64,000 nucleotides of DNA from Hemibagrus wyckioides (Eukaryota > Chordata > Actinopteri > Siluriformes > Bagridae), in NCBI RefSeq assembly GCF_019097595.1, contig NC_080711.1, forward strand, positions 10,431,428-10,495,427. The letters run 5' to 3'. The notes under the pieces are model-generated. The model did no database searches and was not told the DNA's origin. It saw only the letters and a list, made by a program, of their open reading frames with translations. The translations under genes and the position numbers were made by a program. This document shows positions 42,701 to 50,148 of the stretch, piece by piece; the first letter of the stretch is position 1, and each line of letters opens with the position of its first letter.

Positions 42701-44475
42701 TATATTGTGGAGATTAGGAGAGGAGAAGGGGGATTATGGAGTGGATAATGTTGGTACATTAGAAATGCGTGTGCATCACAGTGACCTTGTTTCCAAAGAT
42801 TTCATTAGTTATTGAAACTGTTGTCAAATTACGTTACTCAAACCCGTAAAAATCAACAGCATGCAATCAGACTTCTGAAGCCTTTCCTAATATTTTTGCA
42901 CATTACATGTTGTCAGGCTTATATATATATATATATATACACTATATTGCCAAAAGTATTCGCTCACCTGCCTTGACTCTCATATGAACTTAAGTGACAT
43001 CCCATTCCTAATCCATAGGGTTCAATATGACGTCGGTCCACCCTTTGCAGCTATAACAGCTTCAACTCTTCTGGGAAGGCTGTCCACAAGGTTTAGCCAC
43101 GAAGTGGTAGGCCACGTAAACTGACGGAGCGGGGTCAGCGGATGCTGAGGCGCATAGTGCGAAGAGGTCGCCAACTTTCTGCAGAGTCAATCGCTACAGA
43201 CCTCCAAACTTCATGTGGCCTTCAGATTAGCTCAAGAACAGTGCGCAGAGAGCTTCATGGAATGGGTTTCCATGGCCGAGCAGCTGCATCCAAGCCATAC
43301 ATCACCAAGTGCAATGCAAAGCGTCGGATGCAGTGGTGTAAAGCACGCCGTCACTGGACTCTAGAGCAGTGGAGACGCGTTCTCTGGAGTGACGAATCGC
43401 GCTTCTCCATCTGGCAATCTGATGGACGAGTCTGGGTTTGGCGGTTGCCAGGAGAACGGTACTTGTCTGACTGCATTGTGCCAAGTGTAAAGTTTGGTGG
43501 AGGGGGGATTATGGTGTGGGGTTGTTTTTCAGGAGCTGGGCTTGGCCCCTTAGTTCCAGTGAAAGGAACTCTGAATGCTTCAGCATACCAAGACATTTTG
43601 GACAATTCCATGCTCCCAACTTTGTGGGAACAGTTTGGAGCTGGCCCCTTCCTCTTCCAACATGACTGTGCACCAGTGCACAAAGCAAGGTCTATAAAGA
43701 CATGGATGACAGAGTCTGGTGTGGATGAACTTGACTGGCCTGCACAGAGTCCTGACCTCAACCTGCAAAGGGTGGACCGATGTCATATTGAACCCTATGG
43801 ATTAGGAATGGGATGTCACTTAAGTTCATATGCGAGTCAAGGCAGGTGAGCGAATACTTTTGGCAATATAGTGTATATATATATATATATGTTACAATCA
43901 TGCATGTTATTAGTTACCTGTTTTTTCTACTGTTTCTCAAAGCTGTACATCATTTCTTTTTATTTCATTTCATTTTACATTCCATTGCACATGTTCTTTT
44001 TCTTTCTCGGCGCCAAGTATCCTGTTTTTGTTGTCTTTTTGTACTTATTGTTTTTGCACTGTTTTGTCCTTGCTCTGTTTGCACCTAGTTGCACACTTTG
44101 CACTTTATGTGGCTTGGACAAACGTCTGTCCTAGCTCTGTGTTGTTTTTTTGTGTTTGAACTTTATACTGTATGTTTATGTAGCACCAGGTCCAGGAGAA
44201 ACGTTGTTTCATTTCACTATGTACTGCGTCATCTATATGTGTTTAAAATGACAATAAAGCTTCTTGAATCTTGAATTGAATAATACAGGAGACTACAGAG
44301 GCTTGTATTGAGGAACAGTTACCCACTTGTTGAGATAGACACGTTTCTCTGTGAACTGGCCAGAACCGTATGTAGGGTCCTCAAACGGCTCGTTCTGTAC
44401 CACCTCCACTCCCTCGCCTCGATCGCTCTGCTCGTGGCTGTGTTTGCTGATCATGTACAGCTGCCCAATCCTGTA
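15469..44475 (-). CDS. pitpnc1: pitpnc1, cytoplasmic phosphatidylinositol transfer protein 1 (RdgB-beta); all but the first coding exon
   Basis: Coding exons on the minus strand: 44327-44475, 38753-38841, 35557-35564 (8 nt), 27735-27806, 23594-23686, 18309-18464, 18009-18072 and 15469-15782. Together they are 945 nt, 314 residues; with an N-terminal exon of about 16 residues this gives about 330, as in the long PITPNC1 isoform. The protein is a soluble class II PITP that carries phosphatidylinositol and phosphatidic acid. Family blocks in order are [108 protein letters not shown] and [15 protein letters not shown]. The last exon encodes the disordered tail with [10 protein letters not shown] and [11 protein letters not shown], the sites equivalent to the phospho-serines that bind 14-3-3 in mammals. 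All phases fit only if the 8-nt microexon is included. Exon 1 is not found in the window, in line with the very long first intron of this gene. Confidence 0.95.
15783..18008 (-). other. pitpnc1: pitpnc1 last intron
   Basis: An intron of about 2.2 kb. Apart from the fold-back Tc1 derivative at 16240-16800 I see no classified feature. ORFs on both strands here are short and without family resemblance. Confidence 0.6.
16240..16800. mobile_element. Fold-back Tc1-like derivative (family C)
   Basis: The left half reads as family C transposase on the plus strand ([20 protein letters not shown] at about 16310-16370, then [13 protein letters not shown]). The right half (16552-16795) is family C sequence on the opposite strand, so about 155 bp at each end (16266-16420 and 16640-16795) are inverted copies. 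The catalytic Asp-Glu region is deleted or inverted and the outermost TIRs are degraded. It is inactive and older than the copy at 42940. Confidence 0.85.
18009..18072 (-). CDS. pitpnc1: pitpnc1 coding exon ([10 protein letters not shown])
   Basis: The acceptor tctctttcaag and donor gtatgt bound 64 nt: [20 protein letters not shown], then I and one base of aspartate. It is nearly identical to the mammalian block [20 protein letters not shown]. Confidence 0.95.
18309..18464 (-). CDS. pitpnc1: pitpnc1 coding exon ([17 protein letters not shown])
   Basis: The acceptor cttccaccag and donor gtcttt bound 52 whole codons. It reads [20 protein letters not shown], then the PITP hallmark [20 protein letters not shown] and EQFVHK. 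The SEKTARG segment corresponds to the SEKTGRG lid region of other PITPs, with alanine in place of glycine. The donor gtcttt is not a strong consensus. Confidence 0.95.
19215..19640. repeat. Teleost interspersed repeat, class uncertain
   Basis: The block around ggcaaggaaaaactccctga and ttgagaggaaccaggctcag is a recurrent teleost repeat segment, recognised from memory of fish genomic sequence. I see no terminal inverted repeat or coding sequence and cannot name its class. Confidence 0.5.
19850..20060. repeat. Probable MITE fragment
   Basis: The start (tacgttcacacatacagcga, ctcgcagcaacaaagc) and the internal part (caacgactaccagtgggaaa) resemble a widespread teleost non-autonomous DNA element. 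Only one end is convincing, and the superfamily is not established. Confidence 0.4.
20293..20478. repeat. Degenerate copy of the 'gggagaacatgcaaact' teleost repeat
   Basis: It follows the same order of segments as 22004-22368 (gatgtcaatcagcctaccac, then ttggactgggggatgaaact, then a gttagccaccgtgcc end) but is heavily diverged. Confidence 0.45.
21699..21724. repeat. (TTTA)n microsatellite
   Basis: About six TTTA units in an AT-rich part of the pitpnc1 intron. Confidence 0.9.
22004..22368 (+). repeat. Teleost interspersed repeat ('cggggagaacatgcaaact' family)
   Basis: A nearly full copy: gctggagcctatcccagcac, ctggacaggtcaccagtcca, gggcaatttagaattaccaa, tttttggactgtgggaggac, ggggagaacatgcaaactct, cttgctgtgaggcaacagtg and ctaaccactaagccacc. 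This family is very common in teleosts and behaves like a SINE or LINE tail. Diverged copies occur at 20293, 40640, 51268, 54985 and 63122. Confidence 0.75.
22664..22692. repeat. (GA)n microsatellite
   Basis: About 14 GA units. A (TG)n tract with interruptions follows at 22795-22830. Confidence 0.95.
23594..23686 (-). CDS. pitpnc1: pitpnc1 coding exon ([20 protein letters not shown])
   Basis: The acceptor cttgctgcag and donor gtaaga bound 31 whole codons: [11 protein letters not shown] then [20 protein letters not shown]. The second part is nearly identical to mammalian PITPNC1 ([15 protein letters not shown]), which separates it from class I PITPs. Confidence 0.96.
24640..24718. repeat. (TA)n microsatellite, self-complementary
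   Basis: Two TA runs separated by aatttt, together about 80 bp. They can fold as one hairpin. Length is probably unstable and may be mis-assembled. Confidence 0.95.
26060..26300 (+). mobile_element. L2-like LINE ORF2 C-terminal remnant
   Basis: The plus-strand reading [20 protein letters not shown], then [14 protein letters not shown]..., [12 protein letters not shown] sequence and a following disrupted part resembles the C-terminal end of teleost L2/CR1-type reverse transcriptase proteins (TRIV.D..HPSH.LF...PSGRRYR). It is truncated at 5' and frameshifted. Confidence 0.65.
27697..27717. repeat. (CA)n microsatellite
   Basis: About ten CA units just downstream of the pitpnc1 exon donor at 27735. 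The distance to the splice site is under 40 bp. Confidence 0.9.
27735..27806 (-). CDS. pitpnc1: pitpnc1 coding exon ([18 protein letters not shown])
   Basis: A long polypyrimidine tract and tttgcag precede TGT; the donor is gtgagt. It has 24 whole codons: [18 protein letters not shown] then NGCNDN. It must be entered in phase 0, whereas the exon at 38753 ends in phase 1. The 8-nt exon at 35557 resolves this. Confidence 0.95.
28545..28850 (+). mobile_element. Tc1-like transposase remnant
   Basis: Plus-strand pieces resemble the end of a Tc1-type transposase: [15 protein letters not shown] at about 28670-28720 contains the NPVE catalytic-Glu block, followed by SHTQSI and a decayed C-terminus. 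No TIRs are recognisable. Confidence 0.6.
32393..32600 (+). repeat. tRNA-derived SINE with LINE-related tail
   Basis: The head tggctcaagtggttaaggct (box A-like) and gatcagggttcaagctcc (box B-like) look tRNA-derived. The tail (gcccttaaccctctctgctc, gctgggatatgcgaagaaaa, gaattccattgtattgt) matches in inverse the repeat at 42198-42415, so both belong to one family. Confidence 0.75.
32604..33063 (+). mobile_element. Tc1-like element, deleted (family D, TIR with 'tattaggaa'/'ctaataaagtgg')
   Basis: The left end tcattgaccattatattagg and the right end ttctaataaagtggtgtg are diverged inverted copies. The inside follows the order of a known teleost Tc1 type (aatcagacaattatatggca near the left end; aaaactactgatcttctggg), but with large deletions. 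A second copy is at 56680-57000. Confidence 0.7.
33766..34192 (-). mobile_element. Tc1-like element, truncated (family A)
   Basis: The left terminus cactgaccaggcataacatt is followed by family A sequence closely parallel to 9001-9510. The right terminus is missing; the similarity stops at about 34190 (gatgaggagataatcatta). Minus-strand transposase scraps include [16 protein letters not shown], the N-terminal helix region. Confidence 0.85.
35277..35293. repeat. (CA)n microsatellite
   Basis: About eight CA units in the intron, roughly 260 bp from the pitpnc1 microexon on its downstream (intronic) side. Confidence 0.85.
35557..35564 (-). CDS. pitpnc1: pitpnc1 8-nucleotide microexon
   Basis: On the minus strand the sequence reads ...caattcag|AGTACACA|gtaagtatt. 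The preceding exon (38753-38841) ends ACC G in phase 1 and the following exon (27735-27806) must start in phase 0. The 8 nt supply exactly G|AG TAC ACA, giving Glu-Tyr-Thr, so the protein reads YPYTITEYTCSFLPKF as in mammalian PITPNC1. Without it the frame would break. The donor is a perfect GTAAGT; the polypyrimidine tract upstream is weak, as is common for microexons. It lies about 7.8 kb from the next exon and 3.2 kb from the previous one. No automated ORF scan could find it. Confidence 0.88.
36618..38107 (-). mobile_element. Tc1-like element, full length, transposase broken (family E)
   Basis: About 1490 bp with ends cactactcaca...ggatatttggcttttgggtg and the inverse cacccgaaagccgaatatcc...gagtagtg, each bordered by TA. 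The element and its transposase run on the minus strand, the same direction as pitpnc1. It is a different lineage from families A-D by TIR and protein. Confidence 0.93.
36823..37817 (-). pseudogene. Tc1-like transposase pseudogene (family E, DD34E)
   Basis: Starts [20 protein letters not shown] at 37817 with a good helix-turn-helix ([20 protein letters not shown]) and the linker RSGRPLA. The frame closes at a TGA (37503-37505) where an arginine codon is expected, which looks like a CGA-to-TGA change. A frame change follows near 37440. It then reads to 36823 with [10 protein letters not shown] (first Asp), [25 protein letters not shown] (second Asp) and [12 protein letters not shown] (Glu, 34 residues later), ending GHMTNY. 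Only these two lesions are visible, so loss of function is fairly recent. Confidence 0.92.
38753..38841 (-). CDS. pitpnc1: pitpnc1 coding exon ([20 protein letters not shown])
   Basis: The acceptor cttatatacag and donor gtaact bound 89 nt: one base completing an asparagine codon, [29 protein letters not shown], and one base of glutamate. The sequence is virtually identical to mammalian PITPNC1. Confidence 0.95.
40640..40830 (-). repeat. Teleost interspersed repeat with (GGAT)n tail
   Basis: cagtctgaagacatgtgctg, ttggcatcccatccagggtg, cctgtgtcacctgggatagg and ctccctgtgacccagtgtag are followed by GGAT units. It is the inverse-oriented partner of the family seen at 22004 and 51268. Confidence 0.65.
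40835..41175 (+). repeat. LINE 3' region (decayed)
   Basis: Contains a [13 protein letters not shown] coding scrap (agacctacctcttcctgaag) typical of teleost non-LTR elements and ends with ctggataaggatgtctgcca, the tail also found at 6990. No complete domain remains. Confidence 0.5.
42090..42165 (-). repeat. tRNA-derived SINE head
   Basis: On the minus strand, tgtttaaggctttgggctgc followed by aggtcttgagttcaaagc resembles box A and box B of a tRNA-derived SINE. The body is not recognisable. Confidence 0.45.
42198..42415 (-). repeat. SINE/LINE-tail repeat related to 32393
   Basis: Read on the minus strand, it matches the body of the repeat at 32393-32600: the segments aagggccttgctcaagggcc, gagcacagggtcagccatga and acagcacaatgaaattcctt are its inverse. 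It is a common teleost, notably catfish-like, repeat. Confidence 0.65.
42919..42939. repeat. (TA)n microsatellite at a Tc1 insertion point
   Basis: About ten TA units stop exactly where the Tc1-like element starts; TA units resume at 43874-43890 after it. The element therefore inserted into a TA repeat. Confidence 0.9.
42940..43873 (+). mobile_element. Fold-back, rearranged Tc1-like element (family C)
   Basis: The middle part 43095-43763 equals 7652-8320 of the intact element over 669 bp with six differences and no indel (counted by eye). The left 155 bp (42940-43094) is the inverse of that element's last 155 bp (8448-8602), replacing its real 5' end. The right 110 bp equals 8493-8602, so 172 bp (8321-8492) are deleted. 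Both termini are perfect cactatattgcc ends with TA outside. It now has long inverted ends and no full transposase. Confidence 0.95.
43142..43763 (+). pseudogene. Truncated Tc1-like transposase (family C)
   Basis: Reads [20 protein letters not shown] through WSDESRF and [11 protein letters not shown] to SPDLN. It lacks the first about 55-65 residues with the first helix-turn-helix and is cut just before NPIE, so the catalytic Glu and the whole C-terminus are missing. The open frame continues to 43849 in unrelated frame sequence. Confidence 0.93.
43891..44280 (+). mobile_element. L2-like LINE 3' end
   Basis: A T-rich 3' region with short repeats (gcacttt..., ttgttttttgt) ends at aatgacaataaagcttcttg and then aatcttgaattgaa. 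This ending is the usual 3' terminus and short tandem tail of teleost L2-type LINEs. No coding part is left. It ends about 50 bp from the pitpnc1 exon at 44327, on its downstream side. Confidence 0.7.
44327..44475 (-). CDS. pitpnc1: pitpnc1 coding exon 2 ([20 protein letters not shown])
   Basis: The acceptor tttgtctccag and donor gtgggt bound 149 nt. It reads [49 protein letters not shown] and two bases of asparagine. It corresponds to human residues directly after the first-exon segment MLLKEYRICMPLTVDE, so exactly one coding exon is missing upstream. Confidence 0.95.
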
Positions 44476-47400
44476 CTGGAGACAAAGGACACCATACAGT
44501 TACAACTGCAGCCTGAACTACGACAGTTATTCCTGACAAAGGAGCAGTTCCTCAACAAACCAAGAAGATGATGACGGAACCATTCAAAGAGTTTGAGTAG
44601 GAGAGTAGGAGATCGCAGATGTACACATTCACTTTGCATCCACAAATACATATTAATAGGTTTAGTATTTGGCTGAAACTAGAACAATTTCACATGAATA
44701 ACAGAAATAAAATAGTATTCTTATTTGTCTTGGGTCATGTAAATTAATACCACATTTCTTGTACATATAGATGTTTGAGAATCGCTGGTTAAACACACTT
44801 GAGGATGGTGTCGTATCACAGTATGGTCATTAAACGTTAGAGTGAGGTGCTATAAATTGCATGCACCCAAAGTATTCATGAGTGTGAAAGCAGTGAAGAA
44901 AGCATGCAGAAATACTGTCATGCATGAAAGCACTTCTATTTTGCAAGCCCCGAGCATTTAGTCACATGTGCATGCTTTCCACTCGATTGCCCGCGTCTGC
45001 ATGTTGCTTGTGAGTCACGCTTACTAATTAAAGTAAAAGAGCAAAACAAAATTCATAAATGATCATTGACCCCAGCAGATTGTGTTTAAATAAAAAGTAC
45101 ACCATGTCATGTGGTCGCAGTTTGCTGCTATTGTTAAGTAATATCGTTAAGTTTTATAAAGGAAAGGGGGAAAAATTCATAACCTTTACCCCACATTAAA
45201 TCCCTGAATGCTCCGCCTCTTACCAGAATTTAACTGTTTACTACAGTTGTATTCATTAGCAAATGGAACAAAAATAAACTATCACAAAAAGTGTCAGAAT
45301 AATATTCTCATATACAATTATTTATACAATATAGCTGGATGCAAACAGACCATAGGATCCTGCATGACTTGAGGCCTGAAATATGAACAGTGTTTGCTAG
45401 CCTGTGTGAACAATTCCACTGAACCATTTCTACTATTTCTATCCTATACCTATTATTATCCCATTTATTAACCTCCTGATTGTGGTTCTAAGGTCCACAT
45501 TCATAACCTTAGAAAACCGCGTCTAATGCTATAAAAGTGTCAGACACACTGCGCATTCAGCTCCAGCTGTAGAATTTAATGCACTTTTTGTTGCTGTTGT
45601 TGTTGGATTAATGCGTTATTGTCCCCATCTCAAAAAGCAAACCAGATTAATACGAGGAGGCAAAAAAAAGCTCACAAGGGTTAAAGTGGCAGTGAATTAT
45701 TCATTGTGTCTCGTTCTCTTTGTGTGTGCTGGACAGATGTGTAGAGAGATGAGAAGAGCAGGGGGATTTAATGAGTGGCAGATTAAAGCAAGCGAAAAAG
45801 GATCACGGTGCGTTTTCAAAGCGAGTCAGATTTACAGGCAAAAACAAACTTTGAAAGTGAAACATTTGAAATGCTTTTTGATTAAATGCCTCGACTTTTC
45901 ATATCTGCGCGTATCGGGAGGTCGTGTAAGCCTGATGCCGCTCTCTTCTCTTGCTGGTTATCAGCTAGCTACTTGATGCTGTCATTTGCTATTAATGAAA
46001 CAACTGCGGCTGAGAGAACCACTCAAGCTGCGAGTACTCCAGAGAGCACGGTAGTTCTATGATCACAGACAATATCCACAAATTCAGTGGTATTAAAATG
46101 TTGCAAATGTTTTATACGCGCTCCAGGGCAAATCTGTTCCAGCGCTGCATGCTTCCTGCTATTTGGGAATCCCATCTACTCTAGCTTAAAAGCCTGTCTG
46201 TCTGATGAAACGTCTAAAGGGAGAATCTGTCCCAAAAATACCATGTAGAATAACAATTACCTTAAAATGTGTGCATTTGGAGAATTTTCTAATTCACCAG
46301 CTTAGTTTATCCACATCAGTGTAGAGGGTGACTGTGCTTTTACACAAAGCATTAGCCAAATGTCAGTGGTGCAATCAAAGCAGACAATACTGTTAAACAG
46401 AAGACAAAGACAGAGCAATTGGTTCAGTCGGTAATGTTCAGTGTTTGACATGACACATAATGATTTGCGCACCAGTAATAATACACCAGTCAGAGGCAGA
46501 GGGAATCTTAAGGTCATTTCAGTGATTCAACAGATGCCTATGAAATAAGGGATGTTGCTGTAATGACAGTGCAGCAGATTGTATACAAAATGATGAATGA
46601 AAGATTTTATCATCTGCCAGAGCACTTGTCAAATACCCTTTCAATTCTGCGGGTCAACAAAAAAAAACCAGACTTGGCTTTTGTGTCTTATGGTGTAATC
46701 AAACAAAAAGCTTCCAGTCTTTTCTATGCCATTTTTTATAGATCAGAATCGATCGAAGTGAATAAACAGAAGAAGTTCTGTTTTGGGTTACTCTGGTCTA
46801 ATCTGACCAACTGGGCAGCCTTGAATCTATAAACTGACCAATCCATAACCATCCTTACTCAAGGTAGCAAATGTGTCCTTTCTGTTCAACTGGGACGGTT
46901 TCTCACTTCCTTATCAATAAGAATGAAACTAGCCCAGTGTTTGTGTCTGGTGATTTCACTTGTGTGGAAAAATGCAGTTAAAGCTCTCCCTATGGCATTA
47001 AATAAGCAGCAGTTGATAGGATGCATTGACAGACTTCACTTGTCTGGAACAGGAAGCTTGCTTTTGCCATCTTGATCTGGTAAAATCTTATATAGTTAAG
47101 CCTTCTTAGCTTCCTGAAAGGTTGTTTGTTTGGACTTTCTCCCGCACATCGGGTTTGGCTTTTTGTGTGATTTGGTTTATGGAGAACTAGCTAGTTCATG
47201 GAAATGCAAATTGGGATAAAAACAATCACACCGAGAGAAAATGGAGTAAAAAATAAAATAAGCTTGACAAGAATTTTACAAGGTTATTGAATTTACCTCT
47301 GAATTCACAGTGCGATGTAATTGCATGGGGCACTTTGTCCTGAAGAGAGAGTGCACGCTTGGTCTATGCTAATAGTTCACTTGAATGGCCCTTTGAGTGG

Positions 47401-47689
47401 ATTCAGAGAAGAAAAAAAAAAGCACATCGTGCATGCTGAAAAGCTCACTGCTGTGCTACCAAACCTGCTCTAATTAGGTACAGTGTCTAGGAGAAACAGA
47501 TGAAATAAATGTTGGCTTGGTATAAACGTTAATTTATATACTTAATTTGTTTTTTTTAATACAACAACAACAGCAGGTATTTTTAAATGTAACTTGAGAA
47601 AACTGTTACCAGGTAACAAGGCTTAACATTGCATTACACCTTGAGCTGGATTCTACTTTTCTCTGAAAGCATGGTCTGTTTTGCGTATT

Positions 47690-48012
47690 TTTTTATTTTT
47701 ATGTTTTTATCTTCCAAATAAACAGTGATATCAAACCAATTTCTGCTTGTTCATAAACTTGAAGGCATTAGTTAGCTTCCAGTGTAAGATGTTCTCCACT
47801 CTGTTGGATAACCTTACACAGAATTGTAGTGGTTGAAGATAACTTCTTCAGATTTTAGACACTCATGAACAAGCGCTTGGGGCGTCTCAGAGAGCAGAAA
47901 TGGGTCACCGTTTTCTTTAAAGATATAAAGATTTATGAGGGAAAAAAAACTAAACATTTTTGTTTTTTGGAACTTTCCTATGAATATATTGCCCCTAGTA
48001 GGCTAGGTAAAA
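47690..48012. repeat. Unclassified palindromic interspersed repeat, copy 1
   Basis: The right arm (47870-48012), read on the minus strand, runs tacctagcctactaggggca, atatattcataggaaagttc, aaaacggtgacccatttctg. The left arm (about 47705-47755) carries the inverse partner (cttccaaataaacagtgata, tcaaaccaatttctgct). Copy 2 at 61137-61272 matches the right arm in opposite orientation. Confidence 0.65.
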
Positions 48013-48084
48013 ACAGAAATACTTAAAGAACCATGTGTCTACGTTCATATGAGTTGTTAACCCCCACTGTGGAGCGTGCCATAA

Positions 48085-48312
48085 GGGCATTGGTGGGTCA
48101 ATGGTAGGTTTCTCGCCTACCATACGGAAGGCCTGGTTTCGATTCCCAGCCACTAGATGCTGTGCCGGTCCCAAGCCCAGATAAAAATGGGAGGGTTGCA
48201 TCAGGAAGGGCATCCGGTGTAAAACCTGTGCCAAATTGTTGTGTGGACCAGTTGGTCCGCTGTGGTGACCCGTCACGCATGAGGGAGCAGCCGAAGTGTG
48301 ACATGACAAAGA
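48085..48312 (+). repeat. tRNA-headed SINE with RTE-type LINE tail
   Basis: The head (ggtgggtcaatggtaggttt, tctcgcctaccat, ggtttcgattcccagcc) has box A- and box B-like sequences of a tRNA-derived SINE. The tail (cgctgtggtgacccg...gagggagcagccgaag) resembles the 3' end of the RTE-like LINE at 13126-13697 (cgctgtggtgacccc...gccgaaag). Confidence 0.75.
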
Positions 48313-49333
48313 ACCTCAATGCTGAACAAGGGCACATCAAAACTGGGACTTTGTTGTATTGTACTGTGGGTTGATCAACCTGTTATAATATTCCATAAAT
48401 ATTTTTTAAAAAGTTCTTTTAATGACAAAAAAGCTTTGTAAAATGAGTAGACAAGTACTGTCAGACTACTTACCATCTGGCCTTTGGAAAGTGGGCTGCA
48501 CTCACATCATTATTAAACCCAAGTGAGCCAGTTACTGCAGCGACACATCCATGGCACTGTTTCGCAGAGGAGGTGGGAAGTGGTGATGGAGCACGAGCAG
48601 TTCCTTTATTCGCTATCATTTCCATTTTCTATCACACTGGCACAATTTACTCTCATCTGTCCATAATGCTTTGTTCCCTATGTGAATGTACAGTATCAGA
48701 GGCTTTTTAATGCAATTTCAGCAAATTATATCCAGGTTTTGTGGTGGGTTATATAGAGTGGGTGGTGGTGAACCCTATGATCATGTTGATATGTTTTTGA
48801 AATGCTTTTCATTCAGAATTTTATGCCACGGCAGACGGAGGGTTTTCTTTATCTCTTTAACGGTTTCTCCCATGGTGCTTGTTATTTCTAAGCTCAGCAA
48901 TGTAGTCCTGGGACCCAATTTATAATAAGTTTCTTTGATATCTATGTAGTTATACACTATACATTATATATGTATTTTGGTGCCCTACTTCTGGTTGGAA
49001 TCTCATCAGTTGAAGGCTGTTCACTAATGCTGAAGATCAACCAACATGTGCTGCCTGGAGATTCATGGGATTGCTGTGGAGAGTGCCACTTGGAGACCAT
49101 AGAGGTGGACTTGGACTGCTGTTGCTGCTGTCAGATGTACCTTCAGGTCTCCATCAATGAACATTTGATGGCTTTGGCAGGAAGGAATTTATGCTAAAAT
49201 TTAGAAAAGCACAAAAAACTGCAAGCTGCAGCACATATTTTGAAAATTCTTGGATGTCAGAATTAGAAGCTAATGGCTAATTAATCTTAGTTTAATAACA
49301 ATAATAAACTGTTCTAAGCATGCTATTTAAGAA

Positions 49334-49365
49334 CCCCCCCCCCCCCCCCAAAAAAAAAAAAAAAA
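49334..49365. repeat. C16-A16 homopolymer junction
   Basis: Sixteen C followed directly by sixteen A, then caataaaaaa. Long homopolymers of this kind are error-prone in sequencing. Confidence 0.9.
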
Positions 49366-49623
49366 CAATAAAAAAATTCACTGCATTAATACATTATTTT
49401 AATTTAATTGACAGTTTTGGAAGGAGTCTCCGTTGTCAACGAGTGTAACGTCTATGCAACTTAAAAACTTCCAATATTTGCATTTTTGTCCAATTAAAAG
49501 AGAAAATAGAGACTTATTATTAACTGATATGTTTTTATCTGCTATAAAGTGCAGTATGTGATAACAGGAACTAAATTGTTTTGAGATTCATAATATTGAA
49601 TGTGTTATATAATGTTATAAACG

Positions 49624-49624
49624 T

Positions 49625-49664
<40 letters not shown>
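49624..49664. repeat. (TAA)n microsatellite
   Basis: About twelve ATA/TAA units. Confidence 0.95.
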
Positions 49665-50089
49665 GTACAAGTGTTGGCAAATTGCTGCATTATATGAGGA
49701 ATTAAACAATTCATGCCATAGGGGTATAGGAAAGTAATCAGCTTTGGTGTGGTAACAGTCCTCCGCTTCGCATCATGCTACCTACAAGAGCACACACCTT
49801 TGTGGTTTTTTCCCCCTGTGCCATACACAATAAAAGATAATTACAATAGACAAAAATGATCGCTATATGACATCTCTATTATTAGTCGCACATTTTTGCA
49901 AGGTAGCTGATAAGCCATGATAATTATAAACTATAAACTAGGAAATATTTAAAACTGAAATCAGAAAATGTCTCTGTATGATAGTTTATTCAAGCATGTT
50001 TCACAGTTTTTTTTCCCCTTTCTTTCCGTAGAGCACGTCTCTCTGCAGAATTTGTAGGAGCTAAGAGCAAGATGTTATCTACCTGTGAA

Positions 50090-50091
<2 letters not shown>

Positions 50092-50142
<51 letters not shown>
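50092..50142. repeat. (TG)n(AG)n compound microsatellite
   Basis: About 12 TG units followed by about 13 GA units. Confidence 0.95.

Positions 50143-50148
<6 letters not shown>

Larger units (their letters stand above)
38842..44326 (-). other. pitpnc1: pitpnc1 intron with several repeats
   Basis: An intron of about 5.5 kb. It contains the repeats at 40640-40830, 40835-41175, 42090-42165 and 42198-42415, the fold-back Tc1 at 42940-43873 and an L2-like LINE tail at 43891-44280. The stretch 38850-40630 and most of 41180-42080 show nothing classifiable. Confidence 0.6.
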
